From: an uncultured Saprospiraceae bacterium
GTDB taxonomy: Bacteria > Bacteroidota > Bacteroidia > Chitinophagales > Saprospiraceae
NCBI GenBank assembly: GCA_937941765.1
Contig: CALDGQ010000110.1
Location: 1 to 64,000 of the forward strand
DNA: 64,000 nucleotides
Reading direction: 5' to 3'
A model generated the notes under the pieces. It searched no databases, was not told the origin of the DNA, and saw only the letters and a list, made by a program, of their open reading frames with translations. Each line of letters begins with the position of its first letter. Within the stretch, counting starts at the first letter, position 1. The translations under genes and the position numbers were made by a program. Of this stretch, positions 9,371-18,383 are shown in pieces.

Positions 9371-10690
9371 TTAATGATTTAATTCTTGAACTGCTTCTTC
9401 TGTTGCATCTGTTGCAACAACTAAAGCTGCTTTCTTTTCTGCTCTTGCCATTCTACGATTCATATTTCCTTGTAGAACATAGTGATCGATTAATGGAGCA
9501 AATACATTCATAAATAATATTGCTAGCATCCAACCTTCAGGATATGCAGGATTCATTACACGGATAATCATACCGACCATTCCGATAAAAAATCCATACC
9601 ATAATTTTCCAGTCGTTGTTGAGGTTGCAGTTACAGGATCGGTTGCCATAAATGCCATTGCAAAAAAGAAACTACCCATGTAAAATTGGTAGTACCAAGG
9701 CACTTCCATAAATGGAGATGCGCCCCATGCATTCATTGCCATTGCAGTCACTGCAGCACCAACTAACATGGACAACATAATTCTCCAAGATCCAATTCCC
9801 ATTGCAACCAACATCAAAGCACCTGCAATAATAAATGGTTTACAAGTTTCACCAATTGATCCTGGGATTCCTCCCCACCACATTTGTTGAGTTGTATAAA
9901 CTTCTGTTACTGCTTCCCATCCACCTTTGTAAGCTAGACTTAATGGTGTCGCTCCAGTATATCCGTCGACAACCATTCTGGCGGGTTCGAATGCATCGGT
10001 ATTGAACCATCCAAAAATAGTATTGAAAAATCCTGTGTGCCACCAGTTATAAACAGGGGTCGCACCAGCTTCTGCTGCTGTCAATCCTGACACCCAAACT
10101 TCATCTCCTGAGATGGTAGTTGGATAGGCAAAGAATATAAAGACACGAGAAAGTAATGCAATATTTAAGATATTCATTCCAGTTCCACCGAATGCTTCTT
10201 TACCGATTACAACCGCAAAGAAAATTGACATTACTAAAATCCAAAGTGGAATGTCTGGTGGTACTATTAAAGGTATCAACGCACCAGTTACCAAGTAACC
10301 TTCTTCAATCGCATGTCCTTTTTTCGCTGCATACCAAAATTCAATGGCCAATCCAACAATATTCGAAACGATGAAAATTGGTAAGATTTTAATTAATCCA
10401 TAAGCCAATTTCAAATGCAATCCTTCTAAGAAACCTGGATACAAACCAAGTGCTGCGAAGTGTTGATGACCAATATTAATGGTACCAAAAATGTAAGCTA
10501 ATTGAAGTGCCAATACTACGTGAATCATCAAACGCTTCAAGTCCATAGCATCACGCATATGTACACCACCATCAGCAGTTACTTCATCCGGCGTATAAAA
10601 AATAGTAAAGAATCCATCATACACGGTGTGCAAAAATGGAGACTTCTTTTTGTCCGGTTCAATCTTTTTGAAAAAATCTATTAACGCCAT
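9371..10690 (-). CDS. nqrB: Na+-translocating NADH:quinone reductase subunit B
   Basis: Large membrane subunit with about ten helices that binds covalent FMN and riboflavin and lies on the sodium path. The FMN attachment site reads DGYTGATPLS near residue 247, with Thr instead of Ser at the first motif position; the acceptor threonine is kept. Conserved features include IGKEAFGGTGMN and MATDPVTA. Length 439 is slightly above the Vibrio protein (415). It lies 36 bp after nqrA. Confidence 0.96.
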   Translation of the reverse strand: MALIDFFKKIEPDKKKSPFLHTVYDGFFTIFYTPDEVTADGGVHMRDAMDLKRLMIHVVLALQLAYIFGTINIGHQHFAALGLYPGFLEGLHLKLAYGLIKILPIFIVSNIVGLAIEFWYAAKKGHAIEEGYLVTGALIPLIVPPDIPLWILVMSIFFAVVIGKEAFGGTGMNILNIALLSRVFIFFAYPTTISGDEVWVSGLTAAEAGATPVYNWWHTGFFNTIFGWFNTDAFEPARMVVDGYTGATPLSLAYKGGWEAVTEVYTTQQMWWGGIPGSIGETCKPFIIAGALMLVAMGIGSWRIMLSMLVGAAVTAMAMNAWGASPFMEVPWYYQFYMGSFFFAMAFMATDPVTATSTTTGKLWYGFFIGMVGMIIRVMNPAYPEGWMLAILFMNVFAPLIDHYVLQGNMNRRMARAEKKAALVVATDATEEAVQELNH

Positions 10691-10726
10691 TGTTTATATT
10701 CAAATGGTTTTTAAAAACGTATTTTT

Positions 10727-12388
10727 CTACCCTTGGTCTTGAACGAAATCAAGTCCTTGTCTTAATATCTTTTGTAGTGGTTGCTTCGAAGTACATACAA
10801 ATTCGCAAATTGCAATATCCTCTTCTAGCAATTCATGGATTCCTAGTCCTTCCATTTTTTCAAAGTCCTGCACCAAAATGGATTTCATTAATGCTTGTGG
10901 CATAATATCCATTGGCAACACTTTTTCATATTGTCCAGTTACTACAAATGCTCTATGTTCTCCATTGGTATTGGTATCGGCTCTATATTTCATATCGCCA
11001 AATAAACCTGATGGATATGTTTTGGAAACACTTGGTTTTCCTTTGAATGGATTTAACCATCCTAAGAATGCCACTTCATTTCCTTCTGCCATTACGGTAA
11101 TTTGATCGTCATTGAAGTTCAAGTAACCATCCATGGTTTTTGTTCTTCCTGACAATACATCTCCGGCAATGATTCTCGTGTTCTCTCCCTCTATCTGTCC
11201 TTTTAATAAATCTTCTATCTTAGCACCAATGTAGGTTTCCACATATCTTGGCTTACCTAATTCAGCACCTGTCAAAGCAATCGTTCTTTTCGCATTGTAT
11301 TGACCAATCAAAAATAAATCACCAATTGTTAACACATCTTGCACGCTCAAGGTCCAAACTTTAGATGATGGAGCAATCGGATCGACATGGTGAATCTGAA
11401 CACCTACATTCCCGATTGGGTGCAAACCATTGAACCAATGCTTTCTTACATTTTTTGCTTCTTTATAAACTGGAGATACATATGGATTTTTAGGTCCTGT
11501 TCTTCCATCCATTCCTAGGTGTACATGACCTGTTGTTAATTTTGTCAAAACATCCAACCCACGTTGAAATGCTTCTCCATTACCATCAATGATAAAATCT
11601 AAATCTGGTGCTAAAGGAGCTGTGTCAAAAGTCGAAATAAAAATATTCTCCGGAACATCTGTAGTAGCTGGTGTCACACCAAAAGGACGTTGGGTAAAAT
11701 GAACCCAAGCACCACTATCTAACAAGAAGTCTACTAATTCTTTTCTAGAACAAGTCTCATAATTTGGCACATCGAAAGAACGGAAACTTTGTTCCTTGTC
11801 TGCCAATATTACAACTTCAGTTATTGCACGTTTTGCTCCTCTGTTGATTGCGATAATTTCACCACTTACAGGAGCGACATATTTTACATCTGGATTTTTC
11901 TTATCAAAAAACAAGTGATCCCCTGCTTTCACTTCATCACCAACAGCAACTACAACTTTTGGAATTGGTGAAATCCCTTTGAAGTTAGTTGGTTGAACAG
12001 CAAATGTATTTACTTGGATATCATTTGCGATTACATTCTCTGCAACTCCTTGCAACGGAATATCAAATCCTTGTTTCAAATTATGCATCTCACCATCTTT
12101 GTGGGTAACTGCATCTTCTACGAAATCACCTTCTGTATTGTCTTTTCCTTTGGGAAAAATTGAATAGTTGGATCCATCTTCATCTACTCCCATTCGCTTG
12201 GCTTGGATCATCAACAAGTTGTCAGAGACAAAAGTGATAACCGCTAAAAACAACAATGCAGCAATTGCAACAATACCATACGTCATGTAATTGGTGGAAT
12301 CACCAGCACTTGTTTGCGCTGAAGCTGAAATTGAGAAAAGTAGAATAAATAGTATCGACAAAAGCGATGAAAATCTACGTTTTAACAT
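10727..12388 (-). CDS. nqrA: NQR subunit A with N-terminal signal sequence and membrane anchor
   Basis: First gene of the operon; NqrA is the quinone-proximal, normally soluble cytoplasmic subunit. Residues ~105-553 match the family, with GVAENVIANDIQVNTFAVQP, a biotinyl-like barrel (VAVGDEVKAGD) and HLGMDGRTGPKNPYV. Unlike the usual ~450-residue form, it begins with a signal-peptide-like stretch (SLLSILFILLFSISASAQ). A short polar segment and a second hydrophobic helix (about 34-60) follow. This topology would place a short piece outside and still leave the NqrA domain in the cytoplasm, now membrane-tethered. The ATG at 12388 lies 65 bp below a consensus promoter. The extension is seen directly; its role is inference. 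Confidence 0.95.
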   Translation of the reverse strand: MLKRRFSSLLSILFILLFSISASAQTSAGDSTNYMTYGIVAIAALLFLAVITFVSDNLLMIQAKRMGVDEDGSNYSIFPKGKDNTEGDFVEDAVTHKDGEMHNLKQGFDIPLQGVAENVIANDIQVNTFAVQPTNFKGISPIPKVVVAVGDEVKAGDHLFFDKKNPDVKYVAPVSGEIIAINRGAKRAITEVVILADKEQSFRSFDVPNYETCSRKELVDFLLDSGAWVHFTQRPFGVTPATTDVPENIFISTFDTAPLAPDLDFIIDGNGEAFQRGLDVLTKLTTGHVHLGMDGRTGPKNPYVSPVYKEAKNVRKHWFNGLHPIGNVGVQIHHVDPIAPSSKVWTLSVQDVLTIGDLFLIGQYNAKRTIALTGAELGKPRYVETYIGAKIEDLLKGQIEGENTRIIAGDVLSGRTKTMDGYLNFNDDQITVMAEGNEVAFLGWLNPFKGKPSVSKTYPSGLFGDMKYRADTNTNGEHRAFVVTGQYEKVLPMDIMPQALMKSILVQDFEKMEGLGIHELLEEDIAICEFVCTSKQPLQKILRQGLDFVQDQG

Positions 12389-12452
12389 GCTAATTTTGAT
12401 TAATTGAAGTGTTCGATTTTGGCATAAAAATGTGCCTTTCTTAAAATCTCGG

Positions 12453-12460
12453 CAAAGATA
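12453..12460 (-). promoter_or_regulatory. nqr operon promoter, -7 element
   Basis: The minus strand reads TATCTTTGCC, an exact match to the Bacteroidota -7 consensus TAnnTTTG, 65 bp upstream of the nqrA ATG. The -33 element is not clear. Confidence 0.65.
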
Positions 12461-12587
12461 GTAACTCTTTAATATAAATCCATCAGTGTCAGGACCTTAT
12501 TTAACAACAGTTTTTATTTAGATTTGTTCTAAACAAGGTCATAAAGTGTTGAATCTCAATACAATCTGTATTACGTGAATTTTATAA

Positions 12588-13193
12588 TTATGTTGTGGAA
12601 TAGCTGTTAAACTCCTTTTTCCAATTTATCCAGCCAAAGACCGCAATAATGGTGTAAATGATCATCAAATAACCAAAGAGGACCGCTTCTCTTGAGAAAT
12701 ATAAATAAGCATAAATAATATCCACTATTATCCAATAGATCCAGTTCTCCATTTTCTTTTGAATTGTCATCCAAGTCGCTGCAATGGAAAATATAGTTGT
12801 CAGAGAATCCAGATAGGTCGAAGCAGCTTGAGTATAGGATGCGAATAGATAACCAACGATCGCACTGAGTCCCAATCCTCCTCCTATTGTTAGTATGTGT
12901 TGGAGATTTGACATTTTAGAAATAGACAGATAAGCATCGCTATCGTTTTTTGAGAATTGCCATTTGTAAATTCCAAAGAAACCCATTGCAACGTAAAACA
13001 TTTGCAACAATGCATCCACATAAAGGTCGTAATGAAAATAGGATGCGTATCCCCAACAAGCGGTACTGATGATTCCGAATATCCAACAAATGTTTTTTTC
13101 TTTGGCTGCTAAGATGACGTAGATTAGGCCGGTGATTACGGCTAGCCATTCTATGGGTGTTTGTTGTTGGAGTTGATTTATAAGCTCTTGCAT
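12588..13193 (-). CDS. pnuC: PnuC-type nicotinamide riboside (vitamin B) transporter
   Basis: A 201-residue, seven-helix membrane protein. Family hallmarks are EWLAVITGLIYVILAAKE at the start, NICWIFGIISTACWGYAS, and MGFFGIYKW, the conserved WxxW-like Trp-rich region. The late segment NWIYWIIVDIIYAYLYF is the ligand-binding stretch in PnuC. It likely facilitates uptake of nicotinamide riboside, although close relatives take up thiamine (PnuT) or riboflavin (PnuX), and sequence reading alone does not settle the substrate. It lies 200 bp upstream of nqrA in the same direction; a link between NAD precursor import and an NADH oxidase is suggestive only. Confidence 0.9.
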   Translation of the reverse strand: MQELINQLQQQTPIEWLAVITGLIYVILAAKEKNICWIFGIISTACWGYASYFHYDLYVDALLQMFYVAMGFFGIYKWQFSKNDSDAYLSISKMSNLQHILTIGGGLGLSAIVGYLFASYTQAASTYLDSLTTIFSIAATWMTIQKKMENWIYWIIVDIIYAYLYFSREAVLFGYLMIIYTIIAVFGWINWKKEFNSYSTT

Positions 13194-13215
13194 TATTTGA
13201 ACTTGAGGACGTGTT

Positions 13216-13292
13216 TACCACTAAGAAAGTAAGGCACTAAGAAACACTGAGGAGTACGTGAGCTCTTAGTGTTTCTTAGTGCCTTCGTGGTA
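13216..13292. repeat. Long imperfect palindrome between pnuC and the DUF1573 frame
   Basis: TACCAC...AAGGCACTAAGAAACACT pairs with AGTGTTTCTTAGTGCCTTCGTGGTA. The left arm carries a 9-bp insertion (TAAGAAAGT). The apex reads GAGGAGTACGTGAGCTC, a motif shared with other intergenic palindromes in this window (29131-29224, 52275-52340). Non-coding. Confidence 0.75.
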
Positions 13293-13308
13293 AAATACCC
13301 TTTAGACT

Positions 13309-13758
13309 TTAATCAATAATACTAGCCTTATACCGAACTTCATAAACAATCGGATAACCAGAAGGCGGATCTGTATTTTTCAGAATGATCGTGATGTCTT
13401 TGTCCACTTCTCCAGTTTCAGTAGTCGTGTCAAAAACAGCTTTGATCGTTCCAGTCTCCCCTGGCTTGATTGGCTTGGTCCTGTCATATTCCAACGCGGT
13501 ACAGTCGCAAGCTGTTATGATTTCAATATCAGCAGTGGTATCTCCTTTATTGGTATACTTGAAAATGTGTGTGACTTTGTCGCCATTCTTGACAGTTCCA
13601 AAATCATGTACTTCTGTTTCAAATACCAAATGTGGTCTTCCTTTTGTCTTTGGATCAGGTTGCTTCACTTTCGAAGGAACTTGAGCCTTTTTAGGAATCG
13701 GAGCCGGAGTTGGTGCTTGATTTGAACCTCCTCCACCGGTGCTAATTACTTTTTTTTT
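13309..13758 (-). CDS. DUF1573 domain, probable -1 frameshift extension of the upstream OmpA-family gene
   Basis: The Ig-like DUF1573 domain is recognised by HDFGTVKNGDKVTHIF, the CDCTALEYDRTKPIKPG turn and IVYEVRYKA at the end. Reading back from it, the frame stays open through a Pro/Lys linker (QAPTPAPIPKKAQVPSK) and a Gly run to the A9 tract at 13750-13758. There it is in the -1 frame relative to the OmpA-family gene, whose stop lies two bases beyond the tract. The frame closes at a TGA about 14 bp further upstream and contains no ATG; a GTG at 13666-13668 is the only conventional alternative start. DUF1573 proteins normally carry a signal peptide and this one has none. I read it as the C-terminal extension of the OmpA protein, made by ribosomal or transcriptional slippage; a sequencing error in the A tract is the main alternative. 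Confidence 0.7.
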   Translation of the reverse strand, partial: KKKVISTGGGGSNQAPTPAPIPKKAQVPSKVKQPDPKTKGRPHLVFETEVHDFGTVKNGDKVTHIFKYTNKGDTTADIEIITACDCTALEYDRTKPIKPGETGTIKAVFDTTTETGEVDKDITIILKNTDPPSGYPIVYEVRYKASIID

Positions 13759-15800
13759 AATCGTTTCTTTTCAATTGTAATACTAGTAGGTCCAGAAATA
13801 ATCTTGAATTCTGTACGACGATTGAAACGGTGCTCATCATCTTCACACTTCACACCATTGGTACAATGATTTCTAATTTGAGCTTCTCCATATCCAACTG
13901 CTTTAATTCTTGACTCTACAATTCCTTTTGCAACTAGCCAGTTTTTCGCTGAGTTTGCACGTTGTTGAGAAAGACGTTGATTGTAACTTCCATTACCACG
14001 AGAATCCGTATGAGATGATAATTCAATCACCATTTCAGGATAACGATTCATCAAATCTTGAATCGTATACAAATCTTTTTCCGCTTCAGTTAAAATTTTA
14101 TCATCATCAAAATCATAGAAGATATTTTCTAATACAATTGGCTGATTTTCTTTAATGACAATAAATTCATCTTTCACTGGTGGCGGTGGAGGTGGTGGCG
14201 GAGGAGGAACAAACTTCAAGTCCAATTTCTTTGTAATTGATTCTGAAGTTACTTTTCCAACGGTGTTGAATTGCGCAACTGCATCTTGATAGCCAGATTT
14301 GCTAGCTACGATTTCATAGGCACGATCTGCACGTAAAGGATATGCAAAATCATTTCCATCTCCATTTGTTTTATCATCTACGACTGTTTTTACACCATCG
14401 ACTATTTCAAATAATGCTACTTTTGCACCTGTCAAAGGCTTTCCGCCAGAGAAAGTAGTAGCTGCTAAATCCAATACTATTTCAGGAATGCTAACCGTGT
14501 ATATATCGTTACAACAAGTTTTACCTTTTAGTGATTTATAATCTTTGTTAGGTCTATTCGAAGTCAAAAATCCGTTGGCTCCTTTTTCATCAATCGTGAA
14601 ATATAGATCGTCCAATGAAGAGTTGAATCCTTTACCCATATTTTCTGGTGCGCTCCAATTAGAACCATTCCATTCTGATGCGAAAATATCAAATCCACCT
14701 AATCCTGGGTGACCTTCAGAACTGAAGTATAATTTTCCATCTATATAATAAGGTGTCTCATCATCACTAGCGGTGTTGATTGTATTTCCTAAATTAACAG
14801 GTTCTCCGAAAATTCCTTCACCTTTATTGGTTGCATAATAAATATCGAATCCACCAAAACCACCTGGTCTGTTGGATACAAAGAAAATTACTTCCCCTCC
14901 ATATAATTCACCAACAACTGGCTGCTTACTAATATAGTCTCCGTTTACTCCATTCAATTCATTCGCAGGTCCCCATTCTCCATCGACTTTGTTACTCATA
15001 TATAAGTTACTTTCGCTTAAGGAGTTTCCTGACAATTGCTGTCTTGTGAAATATAAAGTTTGACCATCAGGAGATGCACTTAAGTTTCCTACGTGAAATC
15101 CAGGACGGTTGATATTTTGATTTAACTCAACTGGCTCTCCCCATCCATCACCTTGCTTGGCAGCAGAGTAAGCTCTTGCCAAGTGATCTTCACCTGTTCG
15201 AGAAACTTCCACTACTTCATCTGCTTTGATAGAAGTGAAGTACATCACTTCTGTTCCAACTGCAATTGGCGAATATTCAGAAGATTTTGAGTTGACATTT
15301 TTACCAGCGTGCTCAACGAAAAGATCTTTACGTTGCTCCATTCCATTTACCATTTCAGCACCTGCAATTTCATTTTGTGCCATCGCTTTCAATGCCTCAT
15401 CTTCACTTTCTCCAATAAATGAATTGAACTCAGCAATTGCTTCCGGATACTTTCCATTCATCTTCAATGCACGAGCATAGTTGAATCTTGCTTCCGGTAA
15501 ATATGGATTTTTAGTTTTTCTGTAGTTTCTAGTCACTACACGCTCGTACCATTTCTCTGCTTTTCCATAATCACGGATTTCGTAATGTAATTTAGCAATG
15601 GTATAAGCTACTTCAGGATCACGTTCTTCTTTGTATCCTTTTTCATACCATTCTAAAGCGTTGTAAATATCGCCTTCTTCCATTTGCTCTTCAGCAACAT
15701 CCAACATTATTTTTCCTGTGACTCTATTTAATGGTTGTGCCCAAACCGATACACTTATCAAAAGTGCTGCGAATAATATTATGTTTCTCTTGATCATCAT
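13746..15800 (-). CDS. PorE-like TPR-PD40-OmpA envelope protein
   Basis: A signal peptide (IILFAALLISVSVWAQ) is followed by TPR repeats (~25-140) and a PD40/WD40-like propeller (~165-435, repeats such as LYFTRQQLSG and GGFGGFDIYYA). A carboxypeptidase-regulatory-like domain (~450-535), a run of about ten prolines near 541, and an OmpA C-terminal peptidoglycan-binding domain (~563-676) follow. The OmpA motif is SSHTDSRGNGSYNQRLSQQRA. The architecture equals that of PorE, a T9SS/peptidoglycan anchor of Porphyromonas, and of related gliding-associated OmpA proteins. It lies directly downstream of a PorP/SprF gene, the expected partner. The reading frame ends in RLKKK* on an A9 tract containing A AAA AAG in phase; see the DUF1573 entry. 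Confidence 0.88.
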   Translation of the reverse strand: MMIKRNIILFAALLISVSVWAQPLNRVTGKIMLDVAEEQMEEGDIYNALEWYEKGYKEERDPEVAYTIAKLHYEIRDYGKAEKWYERVVTRNYRKTKNPYLPEARFNYARALKMNGKYPEAIAEFNSFIGESEDEALKAMAQNEIAGAEMVNGMEQRKDLFVEHAGKNVNSKSSEYSPIAVGTEVMYFTSIKADEVVEVSRTGEDHLARAYSAAKQGDGWGEPVELNQNINRPGFHVGNLSASPDGQTLYFTRQQLSGNSLSESNLYMSNKVDGEWGPANELNGVNGDYISKQPVVGELYGGEVIFFVSNRPGGFGGFDIYYATNKGEGIFGEPVNLGNTINTASDDETPYYIDGKLYFSSEGHPGLGGFDIFASEWNGSNWSAPENMGKGFNSSLDDLYFTIDEKGANGFLTSNRPNKDYKSLKGKTCCNDIYTVSIPEIVLDLAATTFSGGKPLTGAKVALFEIVDGVKTVVDDKTNGDGNDFAYPLRADRAYEIVASKSGYQDAVAQFNTVGKVTSESITKKLDLKFVPPPPPPPPPPVKDEFIVIKENQPIVLENIFYDFDDDKILTEAEKDLYTIQDLMNRYPEMVIELSSHTDSRGNGSYNQRLSQQRANSAKNWLVAKGIVESRIKAVGYGEAQIRNHCTNGVKCEDDEHRFNRRTEFKIISGPTSITIEKKRLKKK
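13750..13758 (-). promoter_or_regulatory. A9 slippery tract, candidate -1 frameshift site
   Basis: The minus strand reads CGA TTA AAA AAA AAG TAA in the OmpA frame. The heptamer A AAA AAG is in the phase used by the dnaX frameshift site, and the stop follows immediately. Slipping by -1 gives AAA GTA ATT AGC and continues 148 codons into the DUF1573 domain. A GC-rich stretch follows the tract, but no strong stem-loop is obvious; A9 alone can also cause transcriptional slippage. Confidence 0.6.
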
Positions 15801-15864
15801 TTATGATTTTGAGTAGAAATTTTTTAAATGAATTAGTAGGTTATTTTTACGTTTTATTATAACG

Positions 15865-16932
15865 CTATAATTTCGGACAAATTATGACCGGCTTAACTGT
15901 CGGCTTCTTAAATATCTTGACGATATAGGAAAGTCCTACTTCTATCGCACCTACCGTATTGGTTGCTGTCATTGCATCTGAAAGATTGATATCATAAGCT
16001 GCTCCAAATCTAAAGTCTTTATAGTCCATTCCTAACAGTACTTCTCCATCACCACTAAAGCGATATCCTAATCCAAAGTTAAGAGATACATCGTTTTGCT
16101 TATTCAACAAGTAATGTAGCAATGCTTGTACATGTAATTCTTGATCGGCCCCTCTCGCTTTTTGATATAAGAACCTTGGATTCAAGGTCAATTTATCATT
16201 CAATTTTGTGTCATACTCGCCATGAATCAAAAATCGCAATGGAATTGAATTCGTAGAATCAGAGTCTGAATTAATGTACGTAGAATCCAACGAATAATTT
16301 GGTGTCGTGATGTGTCTTACATTCACACCAAAATTGATTCCTGATTTCTTATCAATTCTTCCATCATACATGACACCTGCACTGAAGTCATAGTAAGAAG
16401 TGTTGTCTGCAATATTTTCACCTGTTGCCATTAACTGTTCAGAACCTAATGTCAATTGATCTTCAAAAACCAACCCATTGTATTTGTTCATGTCCAAATT
16501 CTTATCAATTCTCCTTTGATTGATTCCTCCTTGAATTCCAAATGAAAATATCCTAGTTTGTTTTTTGTCAAGTGATCGATGATAAGCGGCAGACAACATT
16601 GCATTTAGATTGTTAAGCTTACCGCGTCCTGCTTGGTCATTCAATACGCTTACACCTAGTCCAATCCAGTCTTTGGTTTTTTTACCAAACCCTTTCATAA
16701 TCGGAGCATCGATATAGACCGCAGGTGTCCGATAGGCACCCGACAAGAAACTAAACCACTGATCTCTGTAAATTCCACCAATTCTGAAAGTTCCGGAGAA
16801 CTGTCCTGTATGTGCCGGATTCAAATCCAAAGGCGACATCGTATAATGGGTAAAGTGTATATCCTGTGCTTCAGAATTAATCGCACCAAAGATGCTTAAT
16901 TGAAGAATCAGAAGGAGTCTAAATATTTTCAT
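15865..16932 (-). CDS. PorP/SprF family type IX secretion membrane protein
   Basis: A 355-residue predicted outer-membrane beta-barrel with a signal peptide ending near NSEAQD. Family motifs are DIHFTHYTMSPLDLNPAHTG at the start of the mature protein, FRIGGIYRDQW, and the C-terminal FRFGAAYDINLS region ending in VGLSYIV. Members either belong to the T9SS (PorP, SprF) or are paired with specific large cargo proteins. It sits 65 bp upstream of the PorE-like gene, and the pair probably forms one transcript. No very large cargo gene lies beside it, so a general T9SS role is more likely than a dedicated one (inference). An imperfect -7 box (TATCTTTC) lies at 16980-16987. Confidence 0.9.
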   Translation of the reverse strand: MKIFRLLLILQLSIFGAINSEAQDIHFTHYTMSPLDLNPAHTGQFSGTFRIGGIYRDQWFSFLSGAYRTPAVYIDAPIMKGFGKKTKDWIGLGVSVLNDQAGRGKLNNLNAMLSAAYHRSLDKKQTRIFSFGIQGGINQRRIDKNLDMNKYNGLVFEDQLTLGSEQLMATGENIADNTSYYDFSAGVMYDGRIDKKSGINFGVNVRHITTPNYSLDSTYINSDSDSTNSIPLRFLIHGEYDTKLNDKLTLNPRFLYQKARGADQELHVQALLHYLLNKQNDVSLNFGLGYRFSGDGEVLLGMDYKDFRFGAAYDINLSDAMTATNTVGAIEVGLSYIVKIFKKPTVKPVIICPKL

Positions 16933-17140
16933 ATTGAACTTCGTTTTAATTTTAACTGCTTTATATCTGCTTAAAGTCCGAAAGATAGGTTTTTTATTAA
17001 ATATTGCTTTAATCTATATGCCTTAAATATGTTGGGTATTAGCCATTTATGTGGTGACAAATTGGTTAAAATTGGAATTTTGGGAAGATTTGCAGTATTA
17101 ATGAGGAAAATTGGGAAAACTTCAAGTTTGTTTTGATACG

Positions 17141-17172
17141 GCTACTGAGGCGAGACGCTTCAAGCAACTAGT
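17141..17172. repeat. Short dispersed palindrome, copy 2
   Basis: CTGAGGCGAGACGCTTCAAG, followed by CAACTAG, matches the hairpin at 5789-5819 with one stem change. It lies just after the stop of the glycosyltransferase gene. Confidence 0.65.
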
Positions 17173-17186
17173 TACTTACACAGCCA

Positions 17187-18239
17187 TCAATCCCCTATTT
17201 GAGAAATAATCGCATCCACATCTTGTTGCTTCATACACTTAAAATGTCCTTTGGGGCAAAATCCACGACCTAGTTTAGAGCATGGTCTACAAGATAGACC
17301 TTCAACTTCCATTGTTGTATTTAAGTCGGTATTATTCGAACCATAATATGGAAAAAAACCAAATTTAGGGATGGTATTTCCCCAAACAGATATAAGCTCT
17401 TTTTGAAAAGCAGCAGCGATGTGCATCATGCCAGTGTCATGGGAAATGACTTTGGTAGCTTGTTGGATAATGGATGCCGATTGATGGATGGATAATTGAC
17501 CTGCTGTATTGACAACATGATTGCCCGCAGTTGCCTTTATCTTTTCTCCATTTTTTTGGTCATCAGGTCCACCTAACAGGATAATGGGAATTTTTATTTT
17601 TTTGCAAATTTCGATTAATTTATCGTTAGGTAATTTTTTAGTGGAATGAGCTGCACCAATTGCAATAGCAATATATAGATTCCCAAATGAGGTGATGACT
17701 TTATTTTCTCTTAAAAATCTCGGAATATCAATACGGTCGATTTTAGGAATAAAATAACTCAGCCCTAAACCATCATTTTTAACACTGATACTACGTAATG
17801 CCGAAAAATACCGATCTACTAAATGAGTATCTGGCAATCTGTCTTTTTTGAATCGAACCATTAACCATTTCTCATAATTAATCTTGTCAAATGCAATGGT
17901 ACGTGTACTTAATGCTCGTTTTACTCTCCAAGTGCGGAAATTTTTGTGCAAATCAATTACGAGGTCATAATCTTCTTTTTTGAGATGTGCAATGATTGGT
18001 GAAATATCATTTGATAATGCATATACTTTATCAATAAATGGATTCGGTGTAACAATAGATTTGTAACTTTCTTTTGTCAAGAAATGAACTTCTGCATTCA
18101 GCTGTTTTTTAACACATCGTACAATCGGTGTTGTTAATACGATATCTCCAATTGAGGAGAAGCGGATGATTAACACTTTTTTTATGGGTGTCTTTCTTTC
18201 TGCTTTGAGGAGGAATACCTTTAAGCCTGCTAAGTGCAT
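17187..18239 (-). CDS. Glycosyltransferase family 9 (heptosyltransferase-like)
   Basis: Transfers a sugar from a nucleotide-activated donor during lipopolysaccharide or related glycan assembly. The GT9 start is KKVLIIRFSSIGDIVLTTPI, followed by FLTKESYKSIV. The second Rossmann domain has IAIGAAHSTKKLPNDK, ILLGGPDD and VISHDTGMMHIAAAF, where the donor is bound. The C-terminus carries a Cys-rich CRPCSKLGRGFCPKGHFKC block typical of Bacteroidota members. The start is uncertain: ATG at 18239 gives a 350-residue protein with a ~20-residue leader before the domain; an ATG at 18290 would add 17 more residues, but that start lies inside a palindrome (CCAACTTCAGTTGG). Acceptor unknown. Confidence 0.9.
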   Translation of the reverse strand: MHLAGLKVFLLKAERKTPIKKVLIIRFSSIGDIVLTTPIVRCVKKQLNAEVHFLTKESYKSIVTPNPFIDKVYALSNDISPIIAHLKKEDYDLVIDLHKNFRTWRVKRALSTRTIAFDKINYEKWLMVRFKKDRLPDTHLVDRYFSALRSISVKNDGLGLSYFIPKIDRIDIPRFLRENKVITSFGNLYIAIAIGAAHSTKKLPNDKLIEICKKIKIPIILLGGPDDQKNGEKIKATAGNHVVNTAGQLSIHQSASIIQQATKVISHDTGMMHIAAAFQKELISVWGNTIPKFGFFPYYGSNNTDLNTTMEVEGLSCRPCSKLGRGFCPKGHFKCMKQQDVDAIISQIGD

Positions 18240-18383
18240 TTGTCTTTTTTTATCAAAGTTAATTTTTTTAATTGTTAATGTAACCTCCAACTTCAGTTGG
18301 TGACCTTCCGGTGATAAAGAGGCGGTGACTCTGGATAGTTAGTAATCAAAATTACTCCAGCGCCATTTGAAAATGGTGATTCC

